A stretch of DNA of 64,000 nucleotides, taken from assembly GCA_029260055.1 (NCBI GenBank), contig JAJDDX010000046.1, positions 24,675 to 88,674 of the forward strand, in the 5' to 3' direction. Numbering within the stretch: position 1 is the first letter of the stretch; each line of letters opens with the position of its first letter. A program made the position numbers and the translations under genes. The notes under the pieces were generated by a model. That model did no database searches. It saw only the letters and a list, made by a program, of their open reading frames with translations, and was not told the DNA's origin. This document shows, in pieces, positions 10,298 through 20,139 of the stretch. The DNA comes from Phycisphaerae bacterium (GTDB lineage: Bacteria; Planctomycetota; Phycisphaerae; UBA1845).

Positions 10298-11245
10298 TTG
10301 ACTCAATCGAACCTTGCACAGTCCGAAGCCGCTGAGAAACCCGTTGAGGGCCATGAGCACTCCGCCTCGACGACGCTCACGGGCCGAGCGGTCTTGTTCG
10401 TGTGGCTCATGTCGGTTCTGTTGCACGTGGGCGGGCTTGCTTCGATGTTCGTGGTCGTCTTCCCCTACGCCTCGCGCGGCCAGGAAGAGCTGCCGTTGGC
10501 TCATGTGGATTTCGTCGGCTCGATCGACCGGGAGCCGTTCATCAGGCCGGAACCAGAGTTGAGCTTGACCGCTACTGGTGAGGATCCTCTCGACACGCGC
10601 GTGGCCCCGAAGCCGGAAGACGGCCTGTCCGACGTCGCGATGACGAAGAAGCCCGAATTGTCGATCATCGGAATCGGTGCCGGCGGCGGCGACTTCTCCA
10701 AATACGGTCTGACGGCCGGGAAGGGCAAGGGTCCCGAGTTCTTCGGCATCGGGGGTTCGGCTCGCGGTGCTCGCCGAATCGTCTACGTGGTCGATCAGAG
10801 TGGATCGATGCTCGACACCTTCGTGCATGTTCGTGAGGAACTCATGCGGTCGATCGGGGCGCTGCGACGCAGTCAGAAGTTCCATGTCATCTTCTTCAAT
10901 GCGGGCGAGCCGCTGGAGAACCCGCCCAGGCGACTGGTCAGCGCCATCAGCGCACAAAAAACGGCTTTCTTCCGCTTTCTCGAGAATGTCTTCCCCGAAG
11001 GCAGTACGCGGCCCGGCCGAGCGCTGCGCCGCGCACTGGCCACCGAGCCGGATCTAGTCTACTTCCTGACTGACGGCGCGTTTGATGAGAGCGTCGTGGA
11101 GAAACTGGATCAATGGAATCGTGATCGTCGCGTGCGCATCTTCACGATCGCGTTCTTTGACCGCGGCGGCGCCGAGCTTCTCGAACGGATCGCAAGGGAG
11201 CACGGCGGCGAATTCAAGTTTGTGTCCGACGATGATCTTCCATAG
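10298..11245 (+). CDS. vWA-domain protein with single N-terminal TM and TonB-like linker
   Basis: RAVLFVWLMSVLLHVGGLASMFVVVFPY TM; MIDAS-like VDQSGSM; TTG start at 10298 is a guess. Confidence 0.75.
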   Translation: MTQSNLAQSEAAEKPVEGHEHSASTTLTGRAVLFVWLMSVLLHVGGLASMFVVVFPYASRGQEELPLAHVDFVGSIDREPFIRPEPELSLTATGEDPLDTRVAPKPEDGLSDVAMTKKPELSIIGIGAGGGDFSKYGLTAGKGKGPEFFGIGGSARGARRIVYVVDQSGSMLDTFVHVREELMRSIGALRRSQKFHVIFFNAGEPLENPPRRLVSAISAQKTAFFRFLENVFPEGSTRPGRALRRALATEPDLVYFLTDGAFDESVVEKLDQWNRDRRVRIFTIAFFDRGGAELLERIAREHGGEFKFVSDDDLP

Positions 11246-12356
11246 AGCTTCAGTTCCATCTTCGGCGCGCGTGCGCCCTTCCCGCCGTGCGGTCTTAGGA
11301 ACGTGCATCGTTCTTCTTGCCGGCGCCGCCGATGCGCCGGCTGACCAAGTCGTGGTCACGGGCACAAGCTACTCGGGCGCGTCGATCCTCGGTTTGGAGG
11401 CGGGACGGCTTCGGTTTCTGACCGCCTCGGGCAAGGTACAGACACCGTGGATCAGCGAAGTAGATTGGATGATCATCGATCGCGGGGTCGCGTTGGCGGA
11501 CTTGAACGAGGCCGAGCAATACGTCAGCCATGACGATCCGGGCAGAGCGATCGAGAGATACCGTCGCGCGCTCCGCACATCCGACCCCTCATGGGCGGAA
11601 CTCATTGAAGTCCGGTTGCTTTCGGCGTGCGACCATGCCGGGCGTCTGGGAGAGTCCGCGCAGGCCTTCATTCGAGTCGTCCGTGGCGCGCAGTCAGGAC
11701 CTGCGGTTGCGGCGCGCTTGATCCCGGATGTGCCGATTCGAAAGAAGAATGCCGCCGCCGGGCGTGCCGTCCAGATCCTCGATACCGCCATCGAGAAGGC
11801 CGAGACCGAAGAGACGAAGGCGATGTACCGCCTGCTGAGATTCGATGTGCTCCGGTTGACCGATGATCAGCGGGCGGCGGCGGACGCACCGAACGTCGTC
11901 GCACTGACCGTGCCTTCCGATGCCCGGAGCCGGCGTGTTTTCGACATCAAGCTCGCCGCGCTGACGATCGTCGCCGCCGGCTCGGTGGATGCCGTGTGGT
12001 GGGACGGGCTTGATCGAGCGATCCGCGTGGCACCGCAGGAGAATCTGGCGGGTTTGCTGATGCTGAAAGGCCGGACGCTGGCCAAACATGCCTCCACGCG
12101 TGAGGATATGATTCGTGCCAGTTGGCCGCTCATGCGCGTGGCCATCCATTTGCGCGACGATCCTGCCGTGGCCGAGGCGCTGTATGAAGCCGCGCTCATC
12201 GTCGAGCGGCTCGGTCGACTGCAAAAGGCCGTGGTGCTCTTGGCCGAGTGCCTGGCCCACAAGAGTTGCGACGAGCCCGTGCGGGGACTCGCTTCCGAGG
12301 CCATGGTGCGCGTGCGCGAAGCTCTGGCGCGCGTGGGGCCGAGCAGTGGTTCATAG
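11232..12356 (+). CDS. Hypothetical secreted TPR-like protein
   Basis: ATG 11232 overlaps the vWA gene end; RRAVLGTCIVLLAGAADAPADQ signal peptide; AIERYRRALRTSDPSW repeat. Confidence 0.6.
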   Translation: MIFHRASVPSSARVRPSRRAVLGTCIVLLAGAADAPADQVVVTGTSYSGASILGLEAGRLRFLTASGKVQTPWISEVDWMIIDRGVALADLNEAEQYVSHDDPGRAIERYRRALRTSDPSWAELIEVRLLSACDHAGRLGESAQAFIRVVRGAQSGPAVAARLIPDVPIRKKNAAAGRAVQILDTAIEKAETEETKAMYRLLRFDVLRLTDDQRAAADAPNVVALTVPSDARSRRVFDIKLAALTIVAAGSVDAVWWDGLDRAIRVAPQENLAGLLMLKGRTLAKHASTREDMIRASWPLMRVAIHLRDDPAVAEALYEAALIVERLGRLQKAVVLLAECLAHKSCDEPVRGLASEAMVRVREALARVGPSSGS

Positions 12357-12364
12357 GGAGCGTG

Positions 12365-12383
12365 CTAACGAGAATCTCGTTAG
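12365..12383. promoter_or_regulatory. 9-bp inverted repeat CTAACGAGA-A-TCTCGTTAG upstream of exbB
   Basis: Exact palindrome in the 12357-12417 intergenic gap. Confidence 0.4.
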
Positions 12384-12417
12384 TGCGACATAGAGTGACA
12401 TTAAGCGGGAGAACGAA

Positions 12418-13230
12418 GTGTTCTTACGAATCGGTATGATGGCGGTTGCGGCCGCGGCGGTCGTGTGTCTTCTTCTCGCACTTCCCGCGGTGGCGCAGAC
12501 CGGGTCGGGCGCCGTCGACGCGAGTGCGTCCGACATCAACTACTTCGACTTCTTCGTCACCAAGGGCGGCTGGATCACCTTCGGATTGATCCTGCTCTCC
12601 ATCGTCACGATCGCACTCACGATCGAACATGCCATGTCGATCCGCCGTGCCACGATCGTGCCGCCGGATGCGCTCGAACGCACGCGCGCCTATATCGACA
12701 AGAAGCAATACCTGGAAGCGATCAAGTTCACCGCCGACGAGCCCAGCATGTTGGGGCACGTGCTCCATGCCGGCCTGACGGAAGCGTCGAACGGCTTCAC
12801 GGCGATGGAGCGGGCGTTGGAGGAATCGCTCGAGGAGCGGTCAGCCAGGCTCTTTCGCAAGACGGAATACATGCACATCATCGGCAACGTCGCGCCGATG
12901 ATCGGGCTGCTCGGCACTGTCACCGGCATGATCCTGCTGTTCGCCGAGATACATGCCGCGGACGCGTTCCCGGGCGCGCGGGACGTGGCCGATCGAATCG
13001 CCATCGCGCTGATCACGACGTTCTGGGGTCTGGCCGTCGCCATTCCCGCATTGAGCATATTCGCGATCTTCCGGAACCGGATCGACGTGTTGACGGCGGA
13101 GTGCGCTCTGGCGGCAGAGAGCGTCCTCGACGTCTTCAAACCGGGCTCGTCGGCAGCGCCGACCGCAACGGCCAAACCACCGGCCGGCGGCGCGGCTGAG
13201 ACGACGCCACCTGGAACCCGCGCGAGCTAG
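12418..13230 (+). CDS. MotA/TolQ/ExbB proton channel family protein
   Basis: HIIGNVAPMIGLLGTVTGMILLF..IAIALITTFWGLAVAIPAL. Confidence 0.9.
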   Translation: MFLRIGMMAVAAAAVVCLLLALPAVAQTGSGAVDASASDINYFDFFVTKGGWITFGLILLSIVTIALTIEHAMSIRRATIVPPDALERTRAYIDKKQYLEAIKFTADEPSMLGHVLHAGLTEASNGFTAMERALEESLEERSARLFRKTEYMHIIGNVAPMIGLLGTVTGMILLFAEIHAADAFPGARDVADRIAIALITTFWGLAVAIPALSIFAIFRNRIDVLTAECALAAESVLDVFKPGSSAAPTATAKPPAGGAAETTPPGTRAS

Positions 13231-13235
13231 GTAAT

Positions 13236-13691
13236 ATGCGTATAGGACGCGATCGCTATTCCGGCCCCGCCACCTTGGCGTTCAATGCGACGCCGATGGT
13301 CGACATCATATTCATGCTGACCATCTTCTTCATGTTGGTCAGCCGCTTCTCCTCGGCGGAGCAGATCGCCATGCAGTTGCCCAAGCCGGACGAGAGCAAG
13401 GCGCGGGTCGAGAAGATCCGGGAGCGGGTGATCGTCAACTGTCGGCTCGAGAATCCGAACGATCCTACCAACAGCGCGGTCTTGTACAGTATCGGGCCGA
13501 ACCGCCCGGAGCCGCTCGATGTACTCGCCGATCGCTTCGTGGCGATGAAACGCGAAACGCCGGGCATGAAGGTCGTCGTGCGTGCCGATCGTCGTCTGCC
13601 CTACGGCCCGGTTCGTGAAGTAATGCGGGTGATCGCGGGAAGCGGGGTCGAGGTGCTCAACGTGGTAGCGCATGTGGCGGAGGTCGAGTGA
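13236..13691 (+). CDS. ExbD/TolR family protein (1)
   Basis: FNATPMVDIIFMLTIFFMLVSRF; GMKVVVRADRRLPYGPVREVM. Confidence 0.9.
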   Translation: MRIGRDRYSGPATLAFNATPMVDIIFMLTIFFMLVSRFSSAEQIAMQLPKPDESKARVEKIRERVIVNCRLENPNDPTNSAVLYSIGPNRPEPLDVLADRFVAMKRETPGMKVVVRADRRLPYGPVREVMRVIAGSGVEVLNVVAHVAEVE

Positions 13692-13692
13692 C

Positions 13693-14199
13693 GTGATTCT
13701 GACTCCGGCGGCACGCAGACAGAGGCGACGCACCGGCATCGCGCATAGATTCCGGACGCGCGGGCGCCGCACCGGTCGACGCGGCATCTCGATCGCCGTC
13801 AACCTGGCGCCGATGATCGACGTTACTTTCTTGCTCCTGATCTTCTTCTTGGTGACGACGACTTTCGAGCGAGCGGAAGGTCTGCTCTCCTCCGAAATGC
13901 CCGGGACCATGATGGCCCCGACCGTGGCGCTGCCGCTGAGCCCGATCGTCGTGAGACTGACGCCGGGCGACAATGGCATTGGGTCCGTGACTATACGGAT
14001 CGACCGGATCGACACCCCGCCCGCCGACTTCGAGGAGCTTGTCGCGTACTTGGGCGAGCTGCACGGGAAGCCCGGTTTCGACGAGGACACGCCCGTTGTC
14101 ATCGTCGCGCATTCCGATGTGCAGTGGGATCACGTGGTCGGTGCGTGGAACGCCGTACTGCGCGCGGGCTGTACGCGAGTCGCGTTTGGAGAGCCCTGA
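13693..14199 (+). CDS. ExbD/TolR family protein (2)
   Basis: GTG 13693; VNLAPMIDVTFLLLIFFLVTTTFERAEG. Confidence 0.85.
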   Translation: MILTPAARRQRRRTGIAHRFRTRGRRTGRRGISIAVNLAPMIDVTFLLLIFFLVTTTFERAEGLLSSEMPGTMMAPTVALPLSPIVVRLTPGDNGIGSVTIRIDRIDTPPADFEELVAYLGELHGKPGFDEDTPVVIVAHSDVQWDHVVGAWNAVLRAGCTRVAFGEP

Positions 14200-14201
14200 G
14201 C

Positions 14202-16946
14202 TTGGCGCCATGGTCACTCAAATTCTTCAGTGCGCTAGTGCTGGCGCTGTGCGGCACCAGTTACCTTCGCGCACAATCGGACGCGGAGCGAAAGCCCAAG
14301 TCCGCCGAAGCGGAACGCTTCAACAACACGGCATTCCGCCAAGGCCTGAAGAAGCGAGGGCTGACTGAGTTGCTCGAGCTTCATCTGCGGGATCACCCGC
14401 CGACGGGCAGGACCGAGACACTGAAGCTGCAGCGCGACCTGAAACTGGCCGAGAGCGCCGATCCGAGCAAGTCACCGATCCAGCGTCGCGCGGCCGTCGC
14501 CGAGGCGAATCGCATTCTCGAGGAGATCATCGCAGCAAACGCCGGCTCGATCGAGCGCTTCGAGTGGCGATTCGCCCTGTCGCATTCGCTCATTTACGAC
14601 GAGGCTGAGCCGTTGTTCACGGCGATTCTGTACCGTGGCGGCAACGCCGAGACGCGGCGCCGACTTCGCGAGCTCACGACGCGCGCGCTAAGTGTGCTGG
14701 CAACCCTGAACGAAGACATCGAGTCGGAATACGATCGCATCGACAACCTCGAAATCAGGGAGTTTGAGCGGCTGGAACGCAACGGGCACGTGGAAGCACT
14801 GGATCGCTTGGGCCCTAGAGCCACCTACCTTACGCTCTGGACCCTGCTGTACGATTCCCTTTCGCGCGCTGAAGACGATTCCGTGCGGGCGAGTCGACTC
14901 AATCGTATCCTCGCCATGCTCGATTCGGATGCGTCGGTTATCGAAACGCCGCACGCGGACAGCAAGGTGCAGGTCCAAGCCTTGCTGCTTACCGGTATGG
15001 CCTACCGCCTCTTGAACGACCACCCTATGGCACGCGAGTTTCTGGAGCGAGCACTGGCTGTGGCGTCACGGCTTGACGATCCGACTGAGCGGCTGCGCAT
15101 CGAATGGGCGGTTCGTCTGGCTTCGATCGAACGCATTCGCAACCACCGTGACGACGGCAGATACGAGCAAGCGCTCAAGCGGATTCGGAACTTGCGCCGT
15201 ACGGTGGTCACGGACGAAGGTGACGACTTCGGGTTGCTGCTTGTGGCGGCGTTGCTGGAACGCTCGGTATATACGGCCCGCGCCGACGCAGCCGACGATG
15301 CGACGACGGCACGGCGCATGCGCGACATGGCATGGCAGCCGCTGCTGGCGCTGATCCAGCGCCACGTCAACCGACGCGACGAAGTCTACGCGACGGTGTG
15401 TGAGACGATCGGACTCGATGCGAATCCTGCGCAGCTCGATCCGTTCGAACGTTGCGCACTGGTGGCGGGCTTGCTCTTCGAGGCCGACCGACAGGACCAT
15501 GATGCCGCCGACCGACTCGCCCGGGCAATCGAGGTCGGCGAGCAGTTCGTGGCCGACGCGCCGGCGTCGGCGAAGGCGCTCGTGCCCGAGGCACTGTACA
15601 ACGTGGCTGTGGCTCTCTATCGCAGTGACCGTGTCGCCGAAGCGGCTCAGCAGTTCCTTCGGGTTGCTCGAGACCACTCGGACTACGTCAACGCGGCACA
15701 GGCGGGCGTCTTCGCGGTACAGCTCGCGTCGTTGTTCTATGAGGACCCGAACCTGCGCGGCCGCCCGGACGTACTCTCGCTCTATCGTGACGCACTGGAG
15801 GTTCTCCTTCAGGAGTATGCCGACACGGAGGCCGCTTCGTATTGGCGCTTTTACTACGCTCAACTGCTGGAAGAACTGGAATCGTTCGACGCCGCCGCGA
15901 CGCAGTTTGCGCTCCTAGATCAGACCCATGAGCACTATCTTCGCAGCGTTCTGTCGCGGCTTCGGTGCATGGCGCGCGTGCTCGAGGCGCGCGCTAAGAA
16001 CGAGGAGACTGACGGCACGGACTTGCGCCACCACAGTCACGAGTTCCTGGCGGTGCAGCGCGAGTTCGAGTCGCGACTCCGGCGCGAGCTCGCCCGTACG
16101 AACGATCCGGATCAAACGCTCATGTGGCGGAGCCTTCTCGCCCGGGCGACGCTCCTGCTGGCGGAGGTGCATGTCCTTCCCGGTATCGCGCGGCCCGCGC
16201 AGGCGCTGGACGTGCTCCTGGAGTTTGAGGCCACGCATCCGGCACTTACCCACCTCGCCGGAAGGGTGTGGCGTGTTCGCTTGATCGCCTACGAGAAACT
16301 CGGCCGCCTTCAAGAGGCGGCGCGGGCGATCCCGGCCTACATCGCATCGGATCCGAAACACGCGGGCCCGGCACTACAATCGCTCTACCTCGATCTGATA
16401 GACGATATCGAGCGAGCACGCACCACAGGCAAGTCAGACGCCGCCATGGAAGAGGCGCAACTCGCACTGTTGCTGGCACAACAGGTGTACGCTTGGTCCC
16501 AGCAGCAGCCTTCTGCAGAACCGCAAGAAGATCGCCGCCTTTTGATTCAGCTTGCACAGGCTCATCTTCATGCACACAAGTATCAGCGCGCACGCGAATT
16601 GTTCGAGGATTGCGGCGCGGCTGAATTGTCCGGCACTGCCGGTCACACCCTCGACATCGCGGTGGATTCCGGCTATGCCGAGGCGCTCTATCAGGCTGGA
16701 GATTACGCGGCCGCCTTGCCGTTGTTCAATCGCTTGGCCCTGCAACTCCCTGAGACGGATCGGCTGCGTTGGCGAGCCTTGTTGCGCGATCTTCAGTGCC
16801 GCACTGCCTTGAAACAAAGCCCTGATGATGTGATCAAAGTGATCGAGCAGCAGAAGTACCTATACCCCAATCTTGGCGGTTCAGTGCTGGAGCCGCAATT
16901 CGACAAGCTTCTTCGCGAGAATCAGCGCCGAAAGGCGGGTGAATAG
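14202..16946 (+). CDS. Large secreted tetratricopeptide-repeat protein
   Basis: TTG start LAPWSLKFFSALVLALCGTSYLRAQ signal peptide; helical repeats throughout. Confidence 0.7.
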   Translation: MAPWSLKFFSALVLALCGTSYLRAQSDAERKPKSAEAERFNNTAFRQGLKKRGLTELLELHLRDHPPTGRTETLKLQRDLKLAESADPSKSPIQRRAAVAEANRILEEIIAANAGSIERFEWRFALSHSLIYDEAEPLFTAILYRGGNAETRRRLRELTTRALSVLATLNEDIESEYDRIDNLEIREFERLERNGHVEALDRLGPRATYLTLWTLLYDSLSRAEDDSVRASRLNRILAMLDSDASVIETPHADSKVQVQALLLTGMAYRLLNDHPMAREFLERALAVASRLDDPTERLRIEWAVRLASIERIRNHRDDGRYEQALKRIRNLRRTVVTDEGDDFGLLLVAALLERSVYTARADAADDATTARRMRDMAWQPLLALIQRHVNRRDEVYATVCETIGLDANPAQLDPFERCALVAGLLFEADRQDHDAADRLARAIEVGEQFVADAPASAKALVPEALYNVAVALYRSDRVAEAAQQFLRVARDHSDYVNAAQAGVFAVQLASLFYEDPNLRGRPDVLSLYRDALEVLLQEYADTEAASYWRFYYAQLLEELESFDAAATQFALLDQTHEHYLRSVLSRLRCMARVLEARAKNEETDGTDLRHHSHEFLAVQREFESRLRRELARTNDPDQTLMWRSLLARATLLLAEVHVLPGIARPAQALDVLLEFEATHPALTHLAGRVWRVRLIAYEKLGRLQEAARAIPAYIASDPKHAGPALQSLYLDLIDDIERARTTGKSDAAMEEAQLALLLAQQVYAWSQQQPSAEPQEDRRLLIQLAQAHLHAHKYQRARELFEDCGAAELSGTAGHTLDIAVDSGYAEALYQAGDYAAALPLFNRLALQLPETDRLRWRALLRDLQCRTALKQSPDDVIKVIEQQKYLYPNLGGSVLEPQFDKLLRENQRRKAGE

Positions 16947-17099
16947 GCTCCTCTGTACGCCGCGCGGACGTGGGCGACCTGTGGTCCCACTCCGCCGCCG
17001 GCATCGATGCGCCGGGTTTGCGCTTGCAGCGGGCACGCGTTTTCCCGATAATGGGATATGTCCGTTTGGGCCTGTACTGCGCTGTCTAAGGAGAACACC

Positions 17100-18398
17100 A
17101 TGACGCATTTCCTGTCGCCTTACAGGCTTCTTATTCCTGTCTTGGCTCTGTCCGCGGTCGCTGCCGTCGGCCTGGCAGCGGACAAGCCCGAGAAGAAGGC
17201 TAAGATTGATCCCAAGGCGGACGAGGTGCTGCACCGTTTGAGCGATCACATGCGCGGTCTCGACAGTTTTCGCTGCAAAGCGACGATGGATTGGCATGTC
17301 AAAGTGAAAGAGGGGCGCGGCCACAGGGGCCTGAAGTACAGCGTCGTACTCGACCGCCCGGATCGCATCGCACTCAGTCAAAAGGGTGGAAAGCACGGGA
17401 AGGTGGGCGCTACCGTCGTCGACGACGGGACGAACCTCTTTGCCTACCTGCCGGAACGTCAGGCCTATTCACTCGAGGCTTCCGCCGAGACGTTCGAACC
17501 GGTTACGTTCGCGATCGGATTGGCTGCGCATGTAACCGCCATGCCCGCGATCAACGCGATCAACGCACTCGTTCAGGACGATCCGTACACTGCGCTCATG
17601 GAAGGCGTGACCAAGAGTGAGTACGTGGGCGAACAACGGCTTGATACATTCAACTGCGATCATGTGAAACTGATCGAGGACGACCTCGTACGGCAACTCT
17701 GGATCAGGCAGGGCGACGAACCGATCGTCGTTCGTTTCGAGAGCGATCTTCCTGAGAACGATACACGGATCGGCGACAACCGCTACGCCGTCAAAGCCGG
17801 CGAGAGGCTCTACGTCCGCGCCGCGTTCAAGAAGTGGAAGCTGAACATGAAGGCTCGCGACCGAGACTTCAAGTACAAGGTTCCCAAGAAGAAGGGCGTG
17901 CAGAAGATAGACGCAGTGGAGGCGCTCGCGCAGGTATATCCTCCCCATCCACTGCTCGGCAAGAAGGCTCCGAAGATCAAGACGGACCTGCTCGCCGGCG
18001 GTAAGTTCAATCTCTCCGATCACAAGGGCTCGGACATCGTGGTGCTCGACTTCTGGGCGACCTGGTGCGGGCCGTGCGTGATGGCACTTCCCGTGTTGAT
18101 CGAAGTCACGGACGAGTACAAAGACCGCGGCGTGCGCTTCGTCGCCGTCAACCAGCGCGAGCAGAAAGAGCTGATCAAGGGCTTCCTCGAGGCGCGCAAG
18201 TTCGACTTCACCGTGGCTATGGACAAGAAGGGCGCCATCGGGCAGAAGTACTACGTGTCCGGCATTCCCCAGACGGTCATCATCGGTCCCGACGGCACCA
18301 TCCAGGCGATACACAACGGCTTCTCGTCGGACATGAAAGAACTACTCAAGAAAGAGATCGAGACGCTGCTTTCCGGCAAGAAGCTGGTCAAGTCGTGA
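17100..18398 (+). CDS. DUF2092-like outer-membrane-lipoprotein-type domain fused to TlpA/thioredoxin-like domain
   Basis: C-terminal VVLDFWATWCGPCVMALPVLIEV and GIPQTVIIGPDG; N-terminal DEVLHRLSDHMRGLDSFRCKATMDW. Confidence 0.85.
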   Translation: MTHFLSPYRLLIPVLALSAVAAVGLAADKPEKKAKIDPKADEVLHRLSDHMRGLDSFRCKATMDWHVKVKEGRGHRGLKYSVVLDRPDRIALSQKGGKHGKVGATVVDDGTNLFAYLPERQAYSLEASAETFEPVTFAIGLAAHVTAMPAINAINALVQDDPYTALMEGVTKSEYVGEQRLDTFNCDHVKLIEDDLVRQLWIRQGDEPIVVRFESDLPENDTRIGDNRYAVKAGERLYVRAAFKKWKLNMKARDRDFKYKVPKKKGVQKIDAVEALAQVYPPHPLLGKKAPKIKTDLLAGGKFNLSDHKGSDIVVLDFWATWCGPCVMALPVLIEVTDEYKDRGVRFVAVNQREQKELIKGFLEARKFDFTVAMDKKGAIGQKYYVSGIPQTVIIGPDGTIQAIHNGFSSDMKELLKKEIETLLSGKKLVKS

Positions 18399-18468
18399 CG
18401 CGGCCGACGCGTTGACCGGGTGACGCCGGAGCCGTAGACTCCTGCACGTAACTTGGAGCATCGAAACG

Positions 18469-19047
18469 ATGTTACGTGCCGGCAAACTCGATACCGATCG
18501 CGCCTTCGTCCTCGTCATCGACTTGCAGGAAAAACTCCTGCCGCTCATCGATCGTAACGAACGGATCGTTCGCGCTACGCGGAAGCTGCTGGAAGGGGCG
18601 GCTGTCTTCGGCCTGCCGGTGCTCGCCACCGAGCAGTATCCCAAAGGGCTCGGATCAACGCACGCCTCGGTGCGCGAGCTTCTCCAGGCTGACGACCGAC
18701 CCATCATCGAGAAGCCGACCTTCAGTGCCTGCGGAGCGGACCCGGTCCGCGAGGCGATGAATTCGATCGACCGGACGCAGGTCCTCATCGCGGGCGTCGA
18801 ATCCCACATCTGCGTGCTGCAAACCGCACTCGACATGGTCTCGATGGACTACGATGTCTTCGTCTGCGCCGATGCGGTCGGTTCGAGAAGCGATGTTGAC
18901 TACCGCGTGGCCATGGATCGGCTGCGACAGGCCGGTGCTATCGTCACGACCGTGGAAAGCGCCCTGTTCGAGCTGTGTGATCGGTGCGACACAGCCGCCT
19001 TCAAGAAGATGATAGACATCATCAAGGCCGCACCGCCCACGCAGTGA
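18469..19047 (+). CDS. Isochorismatase-family hydrolase
   Basis: VLVIDLQEKLLPLI, LATEQYPKGLG, VLIAGVESHICVLQTALD. Confidence 0.9.
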   Translation: MLRAGKLDTDRAFVLVIDLQEKLLPLIDRNERIVRATRKLLEGAAVFGLPVLATEQYPKGLGSTHASVRELLQADDRPIIEKPTFSACGADPVREAMNSIDRTQVLIAGVESHICVLQTALDMVSMDYDVFVCADAVGSRSDVDYRVAMDRLRQAGAIVTTVESALFELCDRCDTAAFKKMIDIIKAAPPTQ

Positions 19048-19082
19048 GTGAGCGGCCGCCCCGGACCGCGTTCACGCTTCGG

Positions 19083-19328
19083 ATGACAGCCGTGTACGAA
19101 GACTACGACGAAGAGGAATGGGTTGAGGAGGAGGACGAGTCCGAAGACGAGGACGACGTGCTCGTCTGCCCATCCTGCTCGCAGTCCGTGCACGAAGAGA
19201 CGCAACAGTGTCCCCACTGCGGTGATTGGATCGTGCCGGTCTATCCCGGCGCCGGCCTGCGGCGACTCGGGGCCATCGTAGTCGTGCTGGCGCTGCTGAC
19301 GGCGTTCGTGCTCGTGTACGTCTTCTGA
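19083..19328 (+). CDS. Small acidic zinc-ribbon protein with C-terminal TM
   Basis: VCPSCSQSVHEETQQCPHCGDW then hydrophobic LGAIVVVLALLTAFVLVYVF. Confidence 0.7.
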   Translation: MTAVYEDYDEEEWVEEEDESEDEDDVLVCPSCSQSVHEETQQCPHCGDWIVPVYPGAGLRRLGAIVVVLALLTAFVLVYVF

Positions 19329-19364
19329 CGCGGCGCCAGCGGGCACCCGCGGACGTTCGAGATC

Positions 19365-19396
19365 GGGTGCCACGGACAAGCAGCAGCTTGTCCGTG
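19365..19396 (+). repeat. REP-like palindrome, left flank of RAYT: GGGTGC CACGGACAAGC-AGCA-GCTTGTCCGTG
   Basis: Perfect 32-bp match, inverted, to 20105..20136. Confidence 0.9.
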
Positions 19397-19419
19397 TCGT
19401 CCCGGCTGAGTTATGATCT

Positions 19420-19451
19420 GGGTGGCGTTCCCGGCCCAACACCGGGGCACG
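19420..19451 (+). repeat. Possible second GGGTGGC-headed hairpin upstream of RAYT
   Basis: GGGTGGCGTTCCCGGCCCAACACCGGGGCACG; imperfect stem. Confidence 0.4.
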
Positions 19452-19495
19452 TTCATTGACTCTCATCGGCGCGGTCCGTCGCATGGGATCACTCA

Positions 19496-20098
19496 ATGTC
19501 CGGCATTCGAACTCGACACCGAAAGCTGCGTCGTCCATGGAACGAGGCAGGCCATGCCCACGAACTGACCTTCTCCTGTAACGGTCGGCTGCCCTTGCTG
19601 GCCAACGACCGGGTGCGCCAATGGCTGCTCGACGCCATGGACACAGCGAGGAGGCGCTGGGACTTCGAATTGTGGGCCTACGTCATCATGCCCGAGCATG
19701 TCCATATGCTCGTATACCCACGGCGCCCGCATTACGAAGTCGCGGCCTTCCTGAAGTCCGTCAAGCAGTCCGTTGCCAGGAAAGCGATTTCGTGGCTGCG
19801 GCAGAGCAGTTCGGGCCTCCTTGGAAAACTGCGGATCGTTCGAGCCGGCCGCGTTGAGCATAGGTTCTGGCTGGAAGGCGGTGGTTACGATCGGAACATC
19901 TTCGATGAGGCGACGGCCTGGACGTGTGTTGAGTACATTCACCGGAATCCGGTACGCCGCGGTCTCGTCGACGCCCCGTCCGACTGGCTCTGGTCGAGTG
20001 CGAGGTGGTATGAGCAGCTCGATGGTGTGAAGCTCGAAATGGACGACTGCCCGCCGCCGGTACGAAACCCGATCACCGGCTGCCGACCTTCGCGCTAG
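19496..20098 (+). mobile_element. REP-associated tyrosine transposase (RAYT, Y1/TnpA_REP family)
   Basis: HUH motif PEHVHMLV, YIHRNPVRRGLV motif, bracketed by inverted palindromic repeats. Confidence 0.9.
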
Positions 20099-20104
20099 CC
20101 CCGG

Positions 20105-20136
20105 CACGGACAAGCTGCTGCTTGTCCGTGGCACCC
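20105..20136 (-). repeat. REP-like palindrome, right flank of RAYT
   Basis: Exact reverse complement of 19365..19396. Confidence 0.9.
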
Positions 20137-20139
20137 AGA

